Shown: positions 1-8,710 of the stretch, in pieces | Position numbering within the stretch: the first letter of the stretch is position 1 | Layout of the letters: the number at the start of each line of letters is the position of its first letter | NCBI GenBank assembly: GCA_002013415.1 | Contig: MAEX01000010.1 | Location: 124,001-188,000 of the forward strand | Origin: Mycobacterium sp. D16Q14 | GTDB lineage: Bacteria > Actinomycetota > Actinomycetes > Mycobacteriales > Mycobacteriaceae | Direction of reading: 5' to 3' | Length of the DNA: 64,000 nt | Notes under the pieces: model-generated | Told to the model about the DNA's origin: nothing | Seen by the model: the letters and a program-made list of their open reading frames with translations, nothing else | The model's database searches: none | Made by a program: the position numbers and the translations under genes

Positions 1-446
1 CCGGTATCGCTAAACATGGGGCAAAGATGGTCACCGCGGTGGCGTGTGCGCGGGTGCCCAAGCTGACCGTGGTGATCGGGGGCTCCTACGGGGCCGGCAA
101 CTACTCGATGTGTGGGCGGGCGTACTCGCCGCGATTCCTCTGGATGTGGCCGAACGCCCGTATCTCGGTGATGGGTGGCGAACAGGCTGCCTCGGTACTC
201 GCCACGGTGCGCGCTGATCAAGGCGCGGCATCGGGCAAGGAGTTCACGGAGGACGAGCAGGAAGCGTTCAAGGCGCCGATACGTGAACAGTATGAACGGC
301 AAGGCAATCCGTACTACTCGACGGCACGCCTATGGGATGACGGGGTCATCGACCCCGCCGACACCCGAACGGTGCTCGGACTGGCGCTGGGCATCTGCGC
401 CAACGCACCGCTGGAACCGGTTTCCTACGGCGTCTTCAGGATGTGA
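1..446 (+). CDS. accD1: Acyl-CoA carboxylase carboxyltransferase (beta) subunit, 3' part
   Basis: The 5' end lies outside the window; the reading frame is open from base 3. The visible 147 residues are the C-terminal part of a biotin-dependent carboxyltransferase of the methylcrotonyl-CoA carboxylase beta type. The family signature [20 protein letters not shown] (about residues 32-51 of the visible part) is followed by [12 protein letters not shown]. The enzyme transfers CO2 from carboxybiotin to an unsaturated acyl-CoA in leucine catabolism. It is followed by the biotin-carrying alpha subunit and an acyl-CoA dehydrogenase, the same accD1-accA1-fadE19 order known in M. tuberculosis. The exact substrate is inferred from that context. 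Confidence 0.9.
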   Translation, partial: GIAKHGAKMVTAVACARVPKLTVVIGGSYGAGNYSMCGRAYSPRFLWMWPNARISVMGGEQAASVLATVRADQGAASGKEFTEDEQEAFKAPIREQYERQGNPYYSTARLWDDGVIDPADTRTVLGLALGICANAPLEPVSYGVFRM

Positions 447-460
447 CGGTGATGTGGGGG

Positions 461-488
461 TACCTCCCGCTTGCGGGGGCCGCTTGCG
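461..488. repeat. Short GC-rich repeat between accD1 and accA1
   Basis: CCGCTTGCG occurs twice, at 467-475 and 480-488. The first copy lies in a small hairpin, CCCGC-TT-GCGGG (466-477). Short hairpins of this kind are common between mycobacterial genes. No function is assigned. Confidence 0.35.
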
Positions 489-510
489 CGAAGAACAGAA
501 GGTGCAGTCA

Positions 511-2469
511 GTGATTCGTTCAGTACTTATCGCCAACCGCGGCGAGATCGCGGTCCGCATCGCATCAACACTGCGAGCCATGGGAATTCGCTCCATCGCG
601 ATCTATACCGATGCGGACACCGACCACCTCGCTGCCTGTGACGCCGCGGTGGGCCTCGGTGCGGATTCCGCAGGCTATCTCGATATCGATGCGATCATCA
701 GCGCTGCCAAACAGGCCGGTGCCGACGCCATTCACCCCGGGTACGGATTCGTCTCGGAAAACGCCGATTTCGTCCGCGCATGTCAGTCGGCGGGCATCGT
801 CTTCATCGGACCGCCTGCCGAAGCCATGGATGCGATGGGCGACAAGATCAGGGCCAAGGACACGGTTGCCGCGGCCGGCGAGCCGGTCGTGCCGGGCAGC
901 GTGGGCGCCCTCTCGGATGCCGAGCTGGTCGCCGCGGCAGAGAAGATCGGTACCCCGCTGATCATCAAGCCGTCCGCGGGTGGCGGCGGCAAGGGCATGC
1001 GGGTGGTGCAGGACCTGAGTCAGGTGCCCGATGCGCTCGTCGCCTCCCGGCGCGAGGCCACCGCGATCTTTGGCGACGACACCTTGCTGATCGAGCGCTA
1101 CCTGGCCCGCCCCAGACATATTGAGGTTCAGATCTTCGGGGACACCCACGGCAATGTGGTGCACCTGGGCGAGCGCGAATGCAGTCTGCAACGCCGGCAC
1201 CAGAAGGTCATCGAAGAGGCGCCGTCACCACTGCTGACGCCGGAACTACGGGCCGCGATGGGGCAGACCGCATGCCAGATCGCGCGCAGTGTCGGATATT
1301 TCGGTGCCGGGACGGTCGAGTTCATCCTGGACAGCGACAGTCCTGAGTCCTACTACTTCATGGAGATGAACACTCGGCTGCAGGTGGAACATCCGGTCAC
1401 CGAGATGGTGACCGGTGTCGACCTGGTGCGGTGGCAGCTCCTGGTCGCGGACGGACAACGGCTCCCGTTGACGCAAGAGCAGATCTCGTTGACCGGCCAT
1501 GCCATCGAGGCGCGGGTGTATGCGGAGGACCCGGCCCGTGAGTTCCTGCCGACCGGTGGAACGGTTGCACTGGCAAGGTTTTCGGGCAGCGCACGTACGG
1601 ACACAGCATTGACGACGGGATCGGTGGTGGGTTCTCGGTTCGATCCGATGCTGGCCAAGGTCATCGCGCATGCGGCCGACCGCGAGACCGCGCTTGCCGA
1701 AGCCGACCTGGCTCTGGCCGAGACTCGGATACTCGGGGTGGGCACCAACATCGACTTCTTGCGCGCGCTGGTTACGAACCCTGTTGTGCTTTCGGGAGAT
1801 ATCGATACGGCGCTGCTCGACAAGATAGCCTCCGATTACCACCCTCCGGCCGTACCGTCCTGGGTGTGGTTGGCCGCTTCGGCCTTGTTGGACGGCAAAT
1901 CCGGCACCGGAACATTGTGGAACAGCAAGTCCGGGTGGCGTATCGGTGAACATGCGGCGCGTTCGTATCGGCTCCGGATCGGGGAGTCTGCCGAACTGGT
2001 TCGGCTCTGGGGCGACCCGACGGCCAAAGTCGGCATCGGAGACGGCGAGCCGACACCGGCCAGAGCTCATTGCACGACAGGACATGTGAGCGTCGAGTTC
2101 GCCGGTCAGCTGTACCGTGCGGATGCGGTACAGACCGGTGCCGCGGCGTGGATCGCAACCCAGGACGGGACCTGGCACGCGGATATCGCACCCGAACCAC
2201 GGCTGCGGCACCACGACGGTGAGGACGAGGACGGCGAGATCCGTAGCTCTATGCCCGGAGTCGTCCGGGTGGTGTCGGTGAGCACAGGCACCGTCGTCGA
2301 ACGCGATGCCCCGGTTGTCGTAATCGAGGCCATGAAGATGGAACACACCTTGCGCGCACCGATAGCCGGAACAGTCGCCGTTTCGGTGGCTGTCGGCGAC
2401 CAGGTGGCGGTCGACCAACTCTTGGCCACCATCCACCCGACCATCGACCCCGAGGAGGGAAGAGCATGA
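511..2469 (+). CDS. accA1: Acyl-CoA carboxylase alpha subunit (biotin carboxylase + BCCP)
   Basis: This is the ATP-dependent biotin carboxylase fused to a biotin carrier domain, about 652 residues, close to M. tuberculosis AccA1. The biotin carboxylase domain opens with VLIANRGEIAVRI, carries the glycine-rich ATP-grasp loop PSAGGGGKGMRVV near residue 155, and has MEMNTRLQVEHPVTE near 290. The C-terminal biotinyl motif EAMKMEHTL lies about 40 residues from the end. The frame runs open further upstream into accD1, but conservation begins at VIRSVLIANRG. GTG 511 has AGAAGG about 9 bp upstream and is preferred; GTG 502 is an alternative. The stop overlaps the fadE19 start by 4 bp (ATGA), implying translational coupling. 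Confidence 0.95.
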   Translation: MIRSVLIANRGEIAVRIASTLRAMGIRSIAIYTDADTDHLAACDAAVGLGADSAGYLDIDAIISAAKQAGADAIHPGYGFVSENADFVRACQSAGIVFIGPPAEAMDAMGDKIRAKDTVAAAGEPVVPGSVGALSDAELVAAAEKIGTPLIIKPSAGGGGKGMRVVQDLSQVPDALVASRREATAIFGDDTLLIERYLARPRHIEVQIFGDTHGNVVHLGERECSLQRRHQKVIEEAPSPLLTPELRAAMGQTACQIARSVGYFGAGTVEFILDSDSPESYYFMEMNTRLQVEHPVTEMVTGVDLVRWQLLVADGQRLPLTQEQISLTGHAIEARVYAEDPAREFLPTGGTVALARFSGSARTDTALTTGSVVGSRFDPMLAKVIAHAADRETALAEADLALAETRILGVGTNIDFLRALVTNPVVLSGDIDTALLDKIASDYHPPAVPSWVWLAASALLDGKSGTGTLWNSKSGWRIGEHAARSYRLRIGESAELVRLWGDPTAKVGIGDGEPTPARAHCTTGHVSVEFAGQLYRADAVQTGAAAWIATQDGTWHADIAPEPRLRHHDGEDEDGEIRSSMPGVVRVVSVSTGTVVERDAPVVVIEAMKMEHTLRAPIAGTVAVSVAVGDQVAVDQLLATIHPTIDPEEGRA

Positions 2470-3626
2470 CATTCAGCACCGCGGAGCTGCCGGACGAGTA
2501 CGAATCGCTGCGCAAAACCGTTGAGGAATTCGCTCATTCGGTGGTGGCGCCGGTTGCCGCACACCACGACGCCACCAAGACCTTCCCGTATGCGGTGGTC
2601 GCGCAGATGGGTGACATGGGGTTGTTCGGTCTGCCGTTCCCGGAGGAGTACGGCGGCATGGGCGGCGACTACTTCGCACTATGCCTGACGTTGGAGGAGC
2701 TGGCCCGGGTGGACCAGAGCGTGGCCATCACCCTTGAGGCGGCGGTGTCGTTGGGCGCCATGCCGATCTACCGATTTGGCAGCGAAGAGCAGAAGCAGCG
2801 CTGGCTTCCCGAACTGTCCTCCGGACAATCGTTGGCGGCCTTCGGTTTGACCGAACCCGGAGGTGGCACCGACATTCCCGGATCGATTCGTACCCGGGCC
2901 GTTGAGGACAATGGCAGCTGGATCATCAACGGCTCCAAGGCATTTATCACCAACTCCGGGACGGATATCACGGCGGTGGTGGGCGTCGCGGCAGTGACCG
3001 GACGTTCGGCGGACGGATCGCCGGAGATCTCCGTCATTCACGTACCGGCGGGCACACCGGGATTCACCGTCGAACCTGGATACGACAAGGTGGGCTGGAA
3101 TGCCTCGGATACGCATCCTCTGAGCTTCGACGACGTACGGGTGCCCCACGACAACCTGTTGGGTGAACGTGGCCGTGGGTACGCGGGATTTCTGCGCATT
3201 CTCGATGAGGGGCGAATCGCGATCGCGGCGTTGGCGACCGGTGCCGCGCAGGGGTGCGTCGACGAAAGCCTGCGCTATGCGCGCAGCCGCCCGGCCTTCG
3301 GCAGCGCGATCATCGACTATCAGTCGGTGTCGTTCAAGATCGCCCGGATGCAGGCCCGCACGCATACCGCGCGTCTGGCCTATTACCACGCTGCCGCGTT
3401 GCTGCTGGCGGGCAAGCCGTTCAAGACCGAAGCCTCGATCGCCAAGCTAATCGCCAGTGAAGCGGCCATGGACAACGCCCGGGATGCCACTCAGATCTTC
3501 GGGGGAGCGGGGTTCATGAACGAGACTCCGGTCGCCCGCCAGTACCGCGACAGCAAAATCCTGGAGATCGGCGAAGGGACGAGCGAGGTGCAGCTGATGC
3601 TCATCGCCCGGGCCCTGAGCCGGTAA
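2466..3626 (+). CDS. fadE19: Acyl-CoA dehydrogenase (FadE19-like)
   Basis: A 386-residue FAD-dependent acyl-CoA dehydrogenase of normal family length. Recognisable segments are FGLTEPGGGTDIPG (FAD/substrate binding, about 125-138), NGSKAFITNSG near 155, and the C-terminal ATQIFGGAGF followed by RDSKILEIGEGTSEVQ. It lies third in accD1-accA1-fadE19 and would supply the enoyl-CoA that the carboxylase uses, so an isovaleryl- or branched-chain acyl-CoA substrate is likely by context. The start codon overlaps the accA1 stop. Confidence 0.92.
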   Translation: MTFSTAELPDEYESLRKTVEEFAHSVVAPVAAHHDATKTFPYAVVAQMGDMGLFGLPFPEEYGGMGGDYFALCLTLEELARVDQSVAITLEAAVSLGAMPIYRFGSEEQKQRWLPELSSGQSLAAFGLTEPGGGTDIPGSIRTRAVEDNGSWIINGSKAFITNSGTDITAVVGVAAVTGRSADGSPEISVIHVPAGTPGFTVEPGYDKVGWNASDTHPLSFDDVRVPHDNLLGERGRGYAGFLRILDEGRIAIAALATGAAQGCVDESLRYARSRPAFGSAIIDYQSVSFKIARMQARTHTARLAYYHAAALLLAGKPFKTEASIAKLIASEAAMDNARDATQIFGGAGFMNETPVARQYRDSKILEIGEGTSEVQLMLIARALSR

Positions 3627-3851
3627 ACTGTCGGGAGCGCTTAGCTGGGCGGGTGACCTGGGCATCCCCATCAGCCACCCGGCGTGCTGTGTCACCTCAG
3701 GTACCCCCACGGGGTTATGAATGTGACCTTTTCTCATCAACGGCGATAAGACCTGGTCAAGAGTCGTTTTCTCGAGCAGGTGAAACATCGTGTTGCCTGG
3801 TGGCGACGAACCCTATGACACACTGGATGTGTCGTGTCTACAGGAGTGAGC

Positions 3852-4853
3852 ATGCTTGTCTTAACTCGTTGGTTCCGGCGCGCCCTCGTCAGCGGTGTCT
3901 GTGTCGCAGGACTGCTGGGTGCCGGCGTGATTCCTGCCCTCGCAGAACCGGGTGATCCCGGTGATCCGGGCATCGAAGCACCGGCGCCCCCCGGTGAGCT
4001 TCCGCCACCTCCGCCGCTGCCGTGGGAACTGCCGCCACCGCCGCCCGCGCCCGATGCACCCCCTCCGGGTGAGGTCCCGCCCCCGCCGCCCCCGACCACA
4101 CCGCCTCCCGGGGCGCCTCCGACGGGCGATGTGCCGCCATTGCCGGTGGGGTTGCTGAAGAACTCGCCCAATAACGGTGACGTTGTCGGCGTAGCCCAGC
4201 CCGTGACGATTGTCTTCGCCGCTCCGGTGACGGACAAGAAGGCCGCCGAGGCCGCCGTGAAGATCACGACCTCGAAGTCTGTGCCCGGATACTTCTACTG
4301 GTACACCGATCAGCAGCTGCGCTGGAAGCCCACGCAGTTCTGGCCTGCGAACACCGATGTGAACGTGAATGCGGGTGGAACCAGGTGGAGCTTCAAGGTC
4401 GGTGATGCCTTCGTGTCGACGGTCGACGATGCGACCTTCACCATGACGGTCACGCGCAACGGTGTCGTCGAGCGCACCATGCCCATGTCGATGGGTAAGC
4501 ACGACAAGAAGCACGAGACCAAGAACGGCACGTACTACGTCAGCGAGAAGTTCCAGAAGATGGTGATGGACTCGTCAACCTATGGGGTGCCGACGAACTC
4601 GCCCGAGGGCTACAAGCTCGACGTGTTCTGGGCCACCCGGTTGTCCAACTCCGGCATCTTCGTCCACGCCGCGCCGTGGTCGGTCGGCGATCAGGGTAAG
4701 CGCGATGTGAGCCACGGATGCATCAACCTGAGCACCGACAACGCCACCTGGTACTTCAACCAGTCCCACCCCGGTGACCCGGTGATCGTGAAGAACTCGC
4801 CCGGTGGTCCGTACAAGGACTACGACGGTTACGACGACTGGCAGCGCTTCTAG
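3852..4853 (+). CDS. L,D-transpeptidase with proline-rich linker (Rv0192-like)
   Basis: A 333-residue exported L,D-transpeptidase (YkuD fold) that would form 3-3 crosslinks in peptidoglycan. A signal peptide (two Arg, then a hydrophobic core ending in ALA near residue 32) precedes a long Pro-rich stretch (about 40-100) that could span the periplasm or wall. A bacterial Ig-like region (about 105-190) precedes the catalytic domain. The catalytic motif SHGCINLSTD places the nucleophile Cys near residue 290, with HAAPW upstream. ATG 3852 has AGGAG 5 bp upstream; GTG 3834 is less likely. Synteny with zmp1 suggests the Rv0192 (LdtMt4) orthologue rather than LdtMt2. Confidence 0.9.
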   Translation: MLVLTRWFRRALVSGVCVAGLLGAGVIPALAEPGDPGDPGIEAPAPPGELPPPPPLPWELPPPPPAPDAPPPGEVPPPPPPTTPPPGAPPTGDVPPLPVGLLKNSPNNGDVVGVAQPVTIVFAAPVTDKKAAEAAVKITTSKSVPGYFYWYTDQQLRWKPTQFWPANTDVNVNAGGTRWSFKVGDAFVSTVDDATFTMTVTRNGVVERTMPMSMGKHDKKHETKNGTYYVSEKFQKMVMDSSTYGVPTNSPEGYKLDVFWATRLSNSGIFVHAAPWSVGDQGKRDVSHGCINLSTDNATWYFNQSHPGDPVIVKNSPGGPYKDYDGYDDWQRF

Positions 4854-4870
4854 ATTCTCCGGCGTCATAC

Positions 4871-4905
4871 GAGAAAGCCCCCGGTCATTGGCCGGGGGCT
4901 TTCTC
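4871..4905. terminator. Bidirectional terminator hairpin between ldt and zmp1
   Basis: A 14-bp perfect stem (GAGAAAGCCCCCGG paired with CCGGGGGCTTTCTC) with a 7-nt loop lies between convergent stop codons. The A/T-rich flanks of the stem suit termination from both sides. Confidence 0.85.
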
Positions 4906-4915
4906 GTCGGGGAGG

Positions 4916-6898
4916 TCAGGACCAGATGCGTACGCGCTGATCGGCTTCTAGGAACAGCTCGTCGTCGGCGCTCAGCTCGAAGGCCTCGTAGAACGCGTCG
5001 ATGTTGCGCACCACGCCATTGCACCGGAACTCCGGTGGTGAGTGCGGATCCACCGACAGGCGCCGGATCGCCTCTGCCTCGCGGGCTTTAGTCCGCCACA
5101 CTTGCGCCCAGCCGTAGAACACTCGCTGCGCACCGGTAAGCCCATCGATGACGGGAGCCGGGTTGCCGCCGAGGGAGATCTCGTAGGCCAGTAGTGCAAT
5201 CGAGAGACCACCCAGATCGCCGATGTTCTCACCCACGGTAAACGCGCCGTTCACGTGCTGATCGGACAGCTCGCGGGGTACGAACTCGTCGTACTGTTTG
5301 ATCAACGCGTTTGTGCGCGTACCGAACTCGTCGCGGTCGGTGTCGGTCCACCAGTTGACCAGGTTGCCGTCGCCGTCGTACTTGGAGCCCTGATCGTCGA
5401 ATCCGTGCCCTATCTCGTGACCGATGACGGCCCCGATGCCGCCGTAGTTGGCGGCGTCGTCGGCATCCGCGTCGAAGAATGGCGGTTGCAGAATCGCTGC
5501 GGGAAAGACGATCTCGTTCATGCCCGGGTTGTAGTAGGCGTTTACCGTCTGGGGGGTCATGAACCATTCGCCGCGATCGACCGGGCCCGCAAGCTTGGCC
5601 AGACCTCGATCGCACTCCGCTGCCGTGGCGCGCCGGACATTTCCCAGCAGATCGTCGCGACGGATGGCGATCATCGAGTAGTCACGCCATGCTGCCGGGT
5701 AGCCGATTTTCGGGGTGAACTTATCGAGTTTCTGCAGGGCTCGCTCGCGCGTCTCCGGTGTCATCCACTCCAGGTCGGCGATGCTGACCCGATACGCTTC
5801 GCGCAGGTTGTCGACGAGAATTTCCATGCGGGCCTTGGCATTCGGCGGGAAGTGGCGCTCGACATACAGCTTGCCCACGGCCTCGCCGAGTAGCGACTCG
5901 ACCACCGCGACACCGCGCTTCCACCGGTCGCGGATCTGCTCGGTACCCGACAGCGTGCGTCCGTAGAAATCGAAGTTCTCGGCCACCAGCGGTTCGGTGA
6001 GGTACGCCGCGCGGGCACAGATGAGCCGCCAGCTTGCCCATTGCTTCCAGTCGCTCAACGGCTCCGAGGCCCACAGGCCGGCGAATGCGGTCAGGTAGTC
6101 GGGCTGTCGCACCACCAATTCGGTGACTTGGCCGGTGGTGGCCCCCAGTCCGGATATCCATCCGGCCCAGTCGAACCCGGGTGCGGTGTGCTCCAGGTCG
6201 GCGAACTTCATCAGGTTGTAGCTCAGCTCGGCGTCGCGTCGCTTCACCACATCCCAGTGCGCTGCCGCAATTTTGGTCTCCAGCGCGAGGATCCGGTCGG
6301 CGGTGTCGGTGTGGTCACCATCGCCGTAGACCAGCGCGAACATGGCGGCGATGTGGGCGCGGTAGGCGTCTCGCGTTGCCGCGTGCTGCTCCTCGCGGTA
6401 GTAGGACTCATCGGGGAGGCCGAGGCCGGACTGGCTGATGTGCAGGAGGTAGCGCGAGGAATCTTTGGCGTCCGTGTCCACGTAGCAGCCCACCCCGCTG
6501 CCCGCGCCGGCCCGCTGCAAGGCGCCCATGACGGCCGCCAGCGCGGTGGCGTTGGGCGCCGAGGCGATCCCGTCCAGCTCCTGGTGCAGCGGTGCCAAAC
6601 CGACCGCCGCGACCGTTTTGGCGTCCATGAAGCTCGCGAACAAGTCGCCGATCTTCTGTGACTCGGTCCCTTCGGCCGCACCCGCTTCGCTCGCTTCGGT
6701 GATGATCCCGCGGACCTGCTCCTCGGCGCGGTCGAACAGAGTCCGGAACGCGCCGTCGACGGCACGGTCGGCCGGAATGGAGTATTCGGTGAGCCAGCGA
6801 CCGTTGACGTGGCCGAACAGGTCATCCTGCGGGCGGATGGATTCGTCGCGGTGGCTCAGGTCAATACCGGATTTTGGCAGCGCGGATTCAGTCGTCAC
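4916..6898 (-). CDS. zmp1: M13-family zinc metalloprotease Zmp1
   Basis: A 660-residue neprilysin/PepO-type metallopeptidase, the same length class as M. tuberculosis Zmp1 (Rv0198c). The zinc motif HEIGH sits in VIGHEIGHGFDD (about residue 490), and the third zinc ligand Glu is in GENIGDLGG (about 553). NAYYNPGMNEIVFPAAIL is the substrate-side NAYY motif. The protein ends in RIWS rather than the CxxW ending common in M13 enzymes. No signal peptide is visible, as in the M. tuberculosis protein, which has been linked to inflammasome modulation. The GTG start is 36 bp from the divergent omamA start, so the two promoters must overlap coding sequence. Confidence 0.93.
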   Translation of the reverse strand: MTTESALPKSGIDLSHRDESIRPQDDLFGHVNGRWLTEYSIPADRAVDGAFRTLFDRAEEQVRGIITEASEAGAAEGTESQKIGDLFASFMDAKTVAAVGLAPLHQELDGIASAPNATALAAVMGALQRAGAGSGVGCYVDTDAKDSSRYLLHISQSGLGLPDESYYREEQHAATRDAYRAHIAAMFALVYGDGDHTDTADRILALETKIAAAHWDVVKRRDAELSYNLMKFADLEHTAPGFDWAGWISGLGATTGQVTELVVRQPDYLTAFAGLWASEPLSDWKQWASWRLICARAAYLTEPLVAENFDFYGRTLSGTEQIRDRWKRGVAVVESLLGEAVGKLYVERHFPPNAKARMEILVDNLREAYRVSIADLEWMTPETRERALQKLDKFTPKIGYPAAWRDYSMIAIRRDDLLGNVRRATAAECDRGLAKLAGPVDRGEWFMTPQTVNAYYNPGMNEIVFPAAILQPPFFDADADDAANYGGIGAVIGHEIGHGFDDQGSKYDGDGNLVNWWTDTDRDEFGTRTNALIKQYDEFVPRELSDQHVNGAFTVGENIGDLGGLSIALLAYEISLGGNPAPVIDGLTGAQRVFYGWAQVWRTKAREAEAIRRLSVDPHSPPEFRCNGVVRNIDAFYEAFELSADDELFLEADQRVRIWS

Positions 6899-6934
6899 CC
6901 GTCCATGGTGGCACGGGTCGCTAGGGTGAGGCCC

Positions 6935-7504
6935 GTGAGCGAAGACGACCCGGTACGCAGCCTTGGCAGTGGGGATGGACCCGTCTTCTCTCGGTACGGC
7001 GTGCTGTCGGCGGTTCTTGGTGTGATCGCGGTTGTCGCCCTGGTGCTTTCAGTCCTCGTGATCACCGGGCATCGTAGCCAGGAGGCCCGCGACCGCTATG
7101 ACTCCCATGTCCTCGACACCGCTGTGACCTGGGTGAACGCCCTGATCAACATGAAGAAGAGCAATGTCGATTCCAGTATGCAGATACTGCAGGACGGTAC
7201 CGCCGGGCAGCTCAGCGATCATCTGGCGGAGATGATCGCGGGTGTCGTGAAGCTCGCGCGGACCGTCGACGCCGATGCGGCCGGGGAGATCGATTCAGTG
7301 GTCATCGACAGGAGCGGCGCAAAGATTCCGGGCGAAGATATCGGTCTGCCGTCAGTGGAGCGGGTTGACCGCGTCATGGTGGTGGCCACCTCGGTGACGC
7401 GGGATGCCAAAGCGTCCCCGAAGGTCAACCAGTGGCACCTGCGGCTCGCGGTGTCGAAAATCGAAGACCAGCTACTGGTAACCGGTCTGGAGCTGCTCCG
7501 ATGA
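6935..7504 (+). CDS. omamA: Orphan Mce-associated membrane protein A (Rv0199-like)
   Basis: A 189-residue protein with one N-terminal membrane helix (about residues 22-44) and an extracytoplasmic domain of the Mce-associated (Mas) type. Its position between zmp1 and an Rv0200-like gene matches Rv0199 (OmamA), which is known to support Mce1 and Mce4 lipid importers. The start chosen is GTG 6935: a TAGGGT -10 box at 6922-6927 ends 7 bp before it, so the mRNA is probably leaderless. ATG 6905 is an in-frame alternative. The stop overlaps the next start by 4 bp (ATGA). Confidence 0.85.
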   Translation: MSEDDPVRSLGSGDGPVFSRYGVLSAVLGVIAVVALVLSVLVITGHRSQEARDRYDSHVLDTAVTWVNALINMKKSNVDSSMQILQDGTAGQLSDHLAEMIAGVVKLARTVDADAAGEIDSVVIDRSGAKIPGEDIGLPSVERVDRVMVVATSVTRDAKASPKVNQWHLRLAVSKIEDQLLVTGLELLR

Positions 7505-8214
7505 GCCGGAATGTATTGCGGGTCATTCTTTTTGACCTGCTGGCGCCGTTGGCGACGGTGCTGGCGATCGTCGAGCTCGGTGTGATCCTGGGCTGGCCCA
7601 CGTGGTGGGTGGTGGTGTGTACGGCTTCGTGCATGCTCATCGTCCAGGGAGTGGCGGTGAATGGCTATCTGGCGAGGCGGGATTCGGTCACCGTCGGCAC
7701 GGACGACGATGGCCCTGCGCTGCGCACCGCAGTTGTCGCTCTAACCACGGTCTCGATGTTGGCCGTCGCGGTGGTGGGATACCGGCATTGGACGGTGCCC
7801 GACTGGGAAGGGAACGCGGACCGTTCGGCCGTGACCGATGTCGTGACGGCGGTGGCCGAGGCGGTGGTGAATTTCTCCCCGGGAAGCCCGGACTCTTACG
7901 TGCACAAGGCCATCGAACACATGACAGAGGGGCAGCGGCAATCCTTCACGCGTGACTTCGACCGGGCCACCGCCGAACTGAAGGCCAAGGGAATCTCGCA
8001 GCAGAGTGAGATCATCTCAGTCGGCATCGAGGCCCTCGGACCCGAAGACGCTGTGACGGCCGCGCTGGTGCGACGCACCAGCGTCGCGGCCAAGACGCAA
8101 CCCGAGGAGTCGGTGCTGGCGCTGCGGATGACGCTCGCCAAGCGCGACGGCTCCTGGCTCGTGGACAACATCGCGCCGATCGATCGGATCGGCGCTGCGC
8201 CCGCTACGGGCTAA
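7501..8214 (+). CDS. omamB: Orphan Mce-associated membrane protein B (Rv0200-like)
   Basis: A 237-residue membrane protein with three predicted hydrophobic segments (about residues 8-30, 33-52 and 74-92), followed by an extracytoplasmic domain resembling that of its upstream partner (conserved run TSVAAKTQPEESVLALRMT). Synteny identifies it with Rv0200 (OmamB). Translation is coupled to omamA through ATGA at 7501. The stop codon shares bases with the convergent gene (CTAA at 8211-8214 serves both strands). Confidence 0.82.
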   Translation: MSRNVLRVILFDLLAPLATVLAIVELGVILGWPTWWVVVCTASCMLIVQGVAVNGYLARRDSVTVGTDDDGPALRTAVVALTTVSMLAVAVVGYRHWTVPDWEGNADRSAVTDVVTAVAEAVVNFSPGSPDSYVHKAIEHMTEGQRQSFTRDFDRATAELKAKGISQQSEIISVGIEALGPEDAVTAALVRRTSVAAKTQPEESVLALRMTLAKRDGSWLVDNIAPIDRIGAAPATG

Positions 8215-8630
8215 CGCGAACCGATGCGCGCGAATTCGATTTCGGTGCAGCGGTCCATGACGACCTGCAGCCCGGCATCGGTTGCCCTGTTCGCGGCGTC
8301 GACGTCGACGAGATCGAGCTGGAACCACAAGGTACGCGCGCCGATGTCGATGGCCTGTTGAGTGATGCCCGCCAATTCTTCGCGGCGGCGGAACACATCG
8401 ACCAGGTCGGGTGTCTCCGGCAGTGCCTCAAGACTCGGATAGACAGCCTCGCCGTCGAGTTCGGAGATGGTCGGATTCACCAGGAAGATTCGGTAGGGGC
8501 TGTGTGTTGCCAGATAGCGATAGACACCGTGACTAGGCCGGTCGGGATTGGCCGAAACTCCTACGATGGCAATGGTCTTGGTTTCGCGCAGTATCTGGGC
8601 GATTGCCGCGTCATCGGGGGCAGTCCACAC
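8211..8630 (-). CDS. CoA-binding domain protein (YccU-like)
   Basis: A 139-residue single Rossmann domain of the CoA-binding family. The first glycine turn is IAIVGVSANPDRPSHGVYRYL; then come VNPTISELDGEAVYPSL, DLVDVFRR and TLWFQLDLV, in the order typical of this family. GTG 8630 has AAAGGA 6-7 bp upstream; the frame extends to 8732 but that part lacks conservation. Biochemical role unknown: family members bind CoA or nucleotides without a settled reaction. Divergent from eis2, with about 80 bp between start codons. Confidence 0.82.
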   Translation of the reverse strand: MWTAPDDAAIAQILRETKTIAIVGVSANPDRPSHGVYRYLATHSPYRIFLVNPTISELDGEAVYPSLEALPETPDLVDVFRRREELAGITQQAIDIGARTLWFQLDLVDVDAANRATDAGLQVVMDRCTEIEFARIGSR

Positions 8631-8662
8631 CGCGGTTCCTTTCTGGTCACGCGCAGCACACC

Positions 8663-8710
8663 GAAAACTCAAGTGACAGGTCTTGGCATGGCACGGTAGA
8701 CATGGGTATG
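8663..8710 (+). promoter_or_regulatory. Candidate eis2 promoter, WhiB7-like and leaderless
   Basis: GTGACA (8673-8678) and TAGACA (8697-8702) are spaced 18 bp as -35 and -10 boxes. The A-rich run GAAAACTCAA (8663-8672) lies immediately upstream of the -35, the position where WhiB7-dependent promoters carry their AT-rich motif. The -10 ends 7 bp before GTG 8710, so transcription would begin at or next to the start codon. Boxes were read by eye. Confidence 0.5.

Noticed and set aside
175..510. N-terminal extension of the accA1 reading frame into accD1
   Set aside because: The frame is open by chance within accD1; biotin carboxylase conservation and a ribosome site begin at GTG 511.
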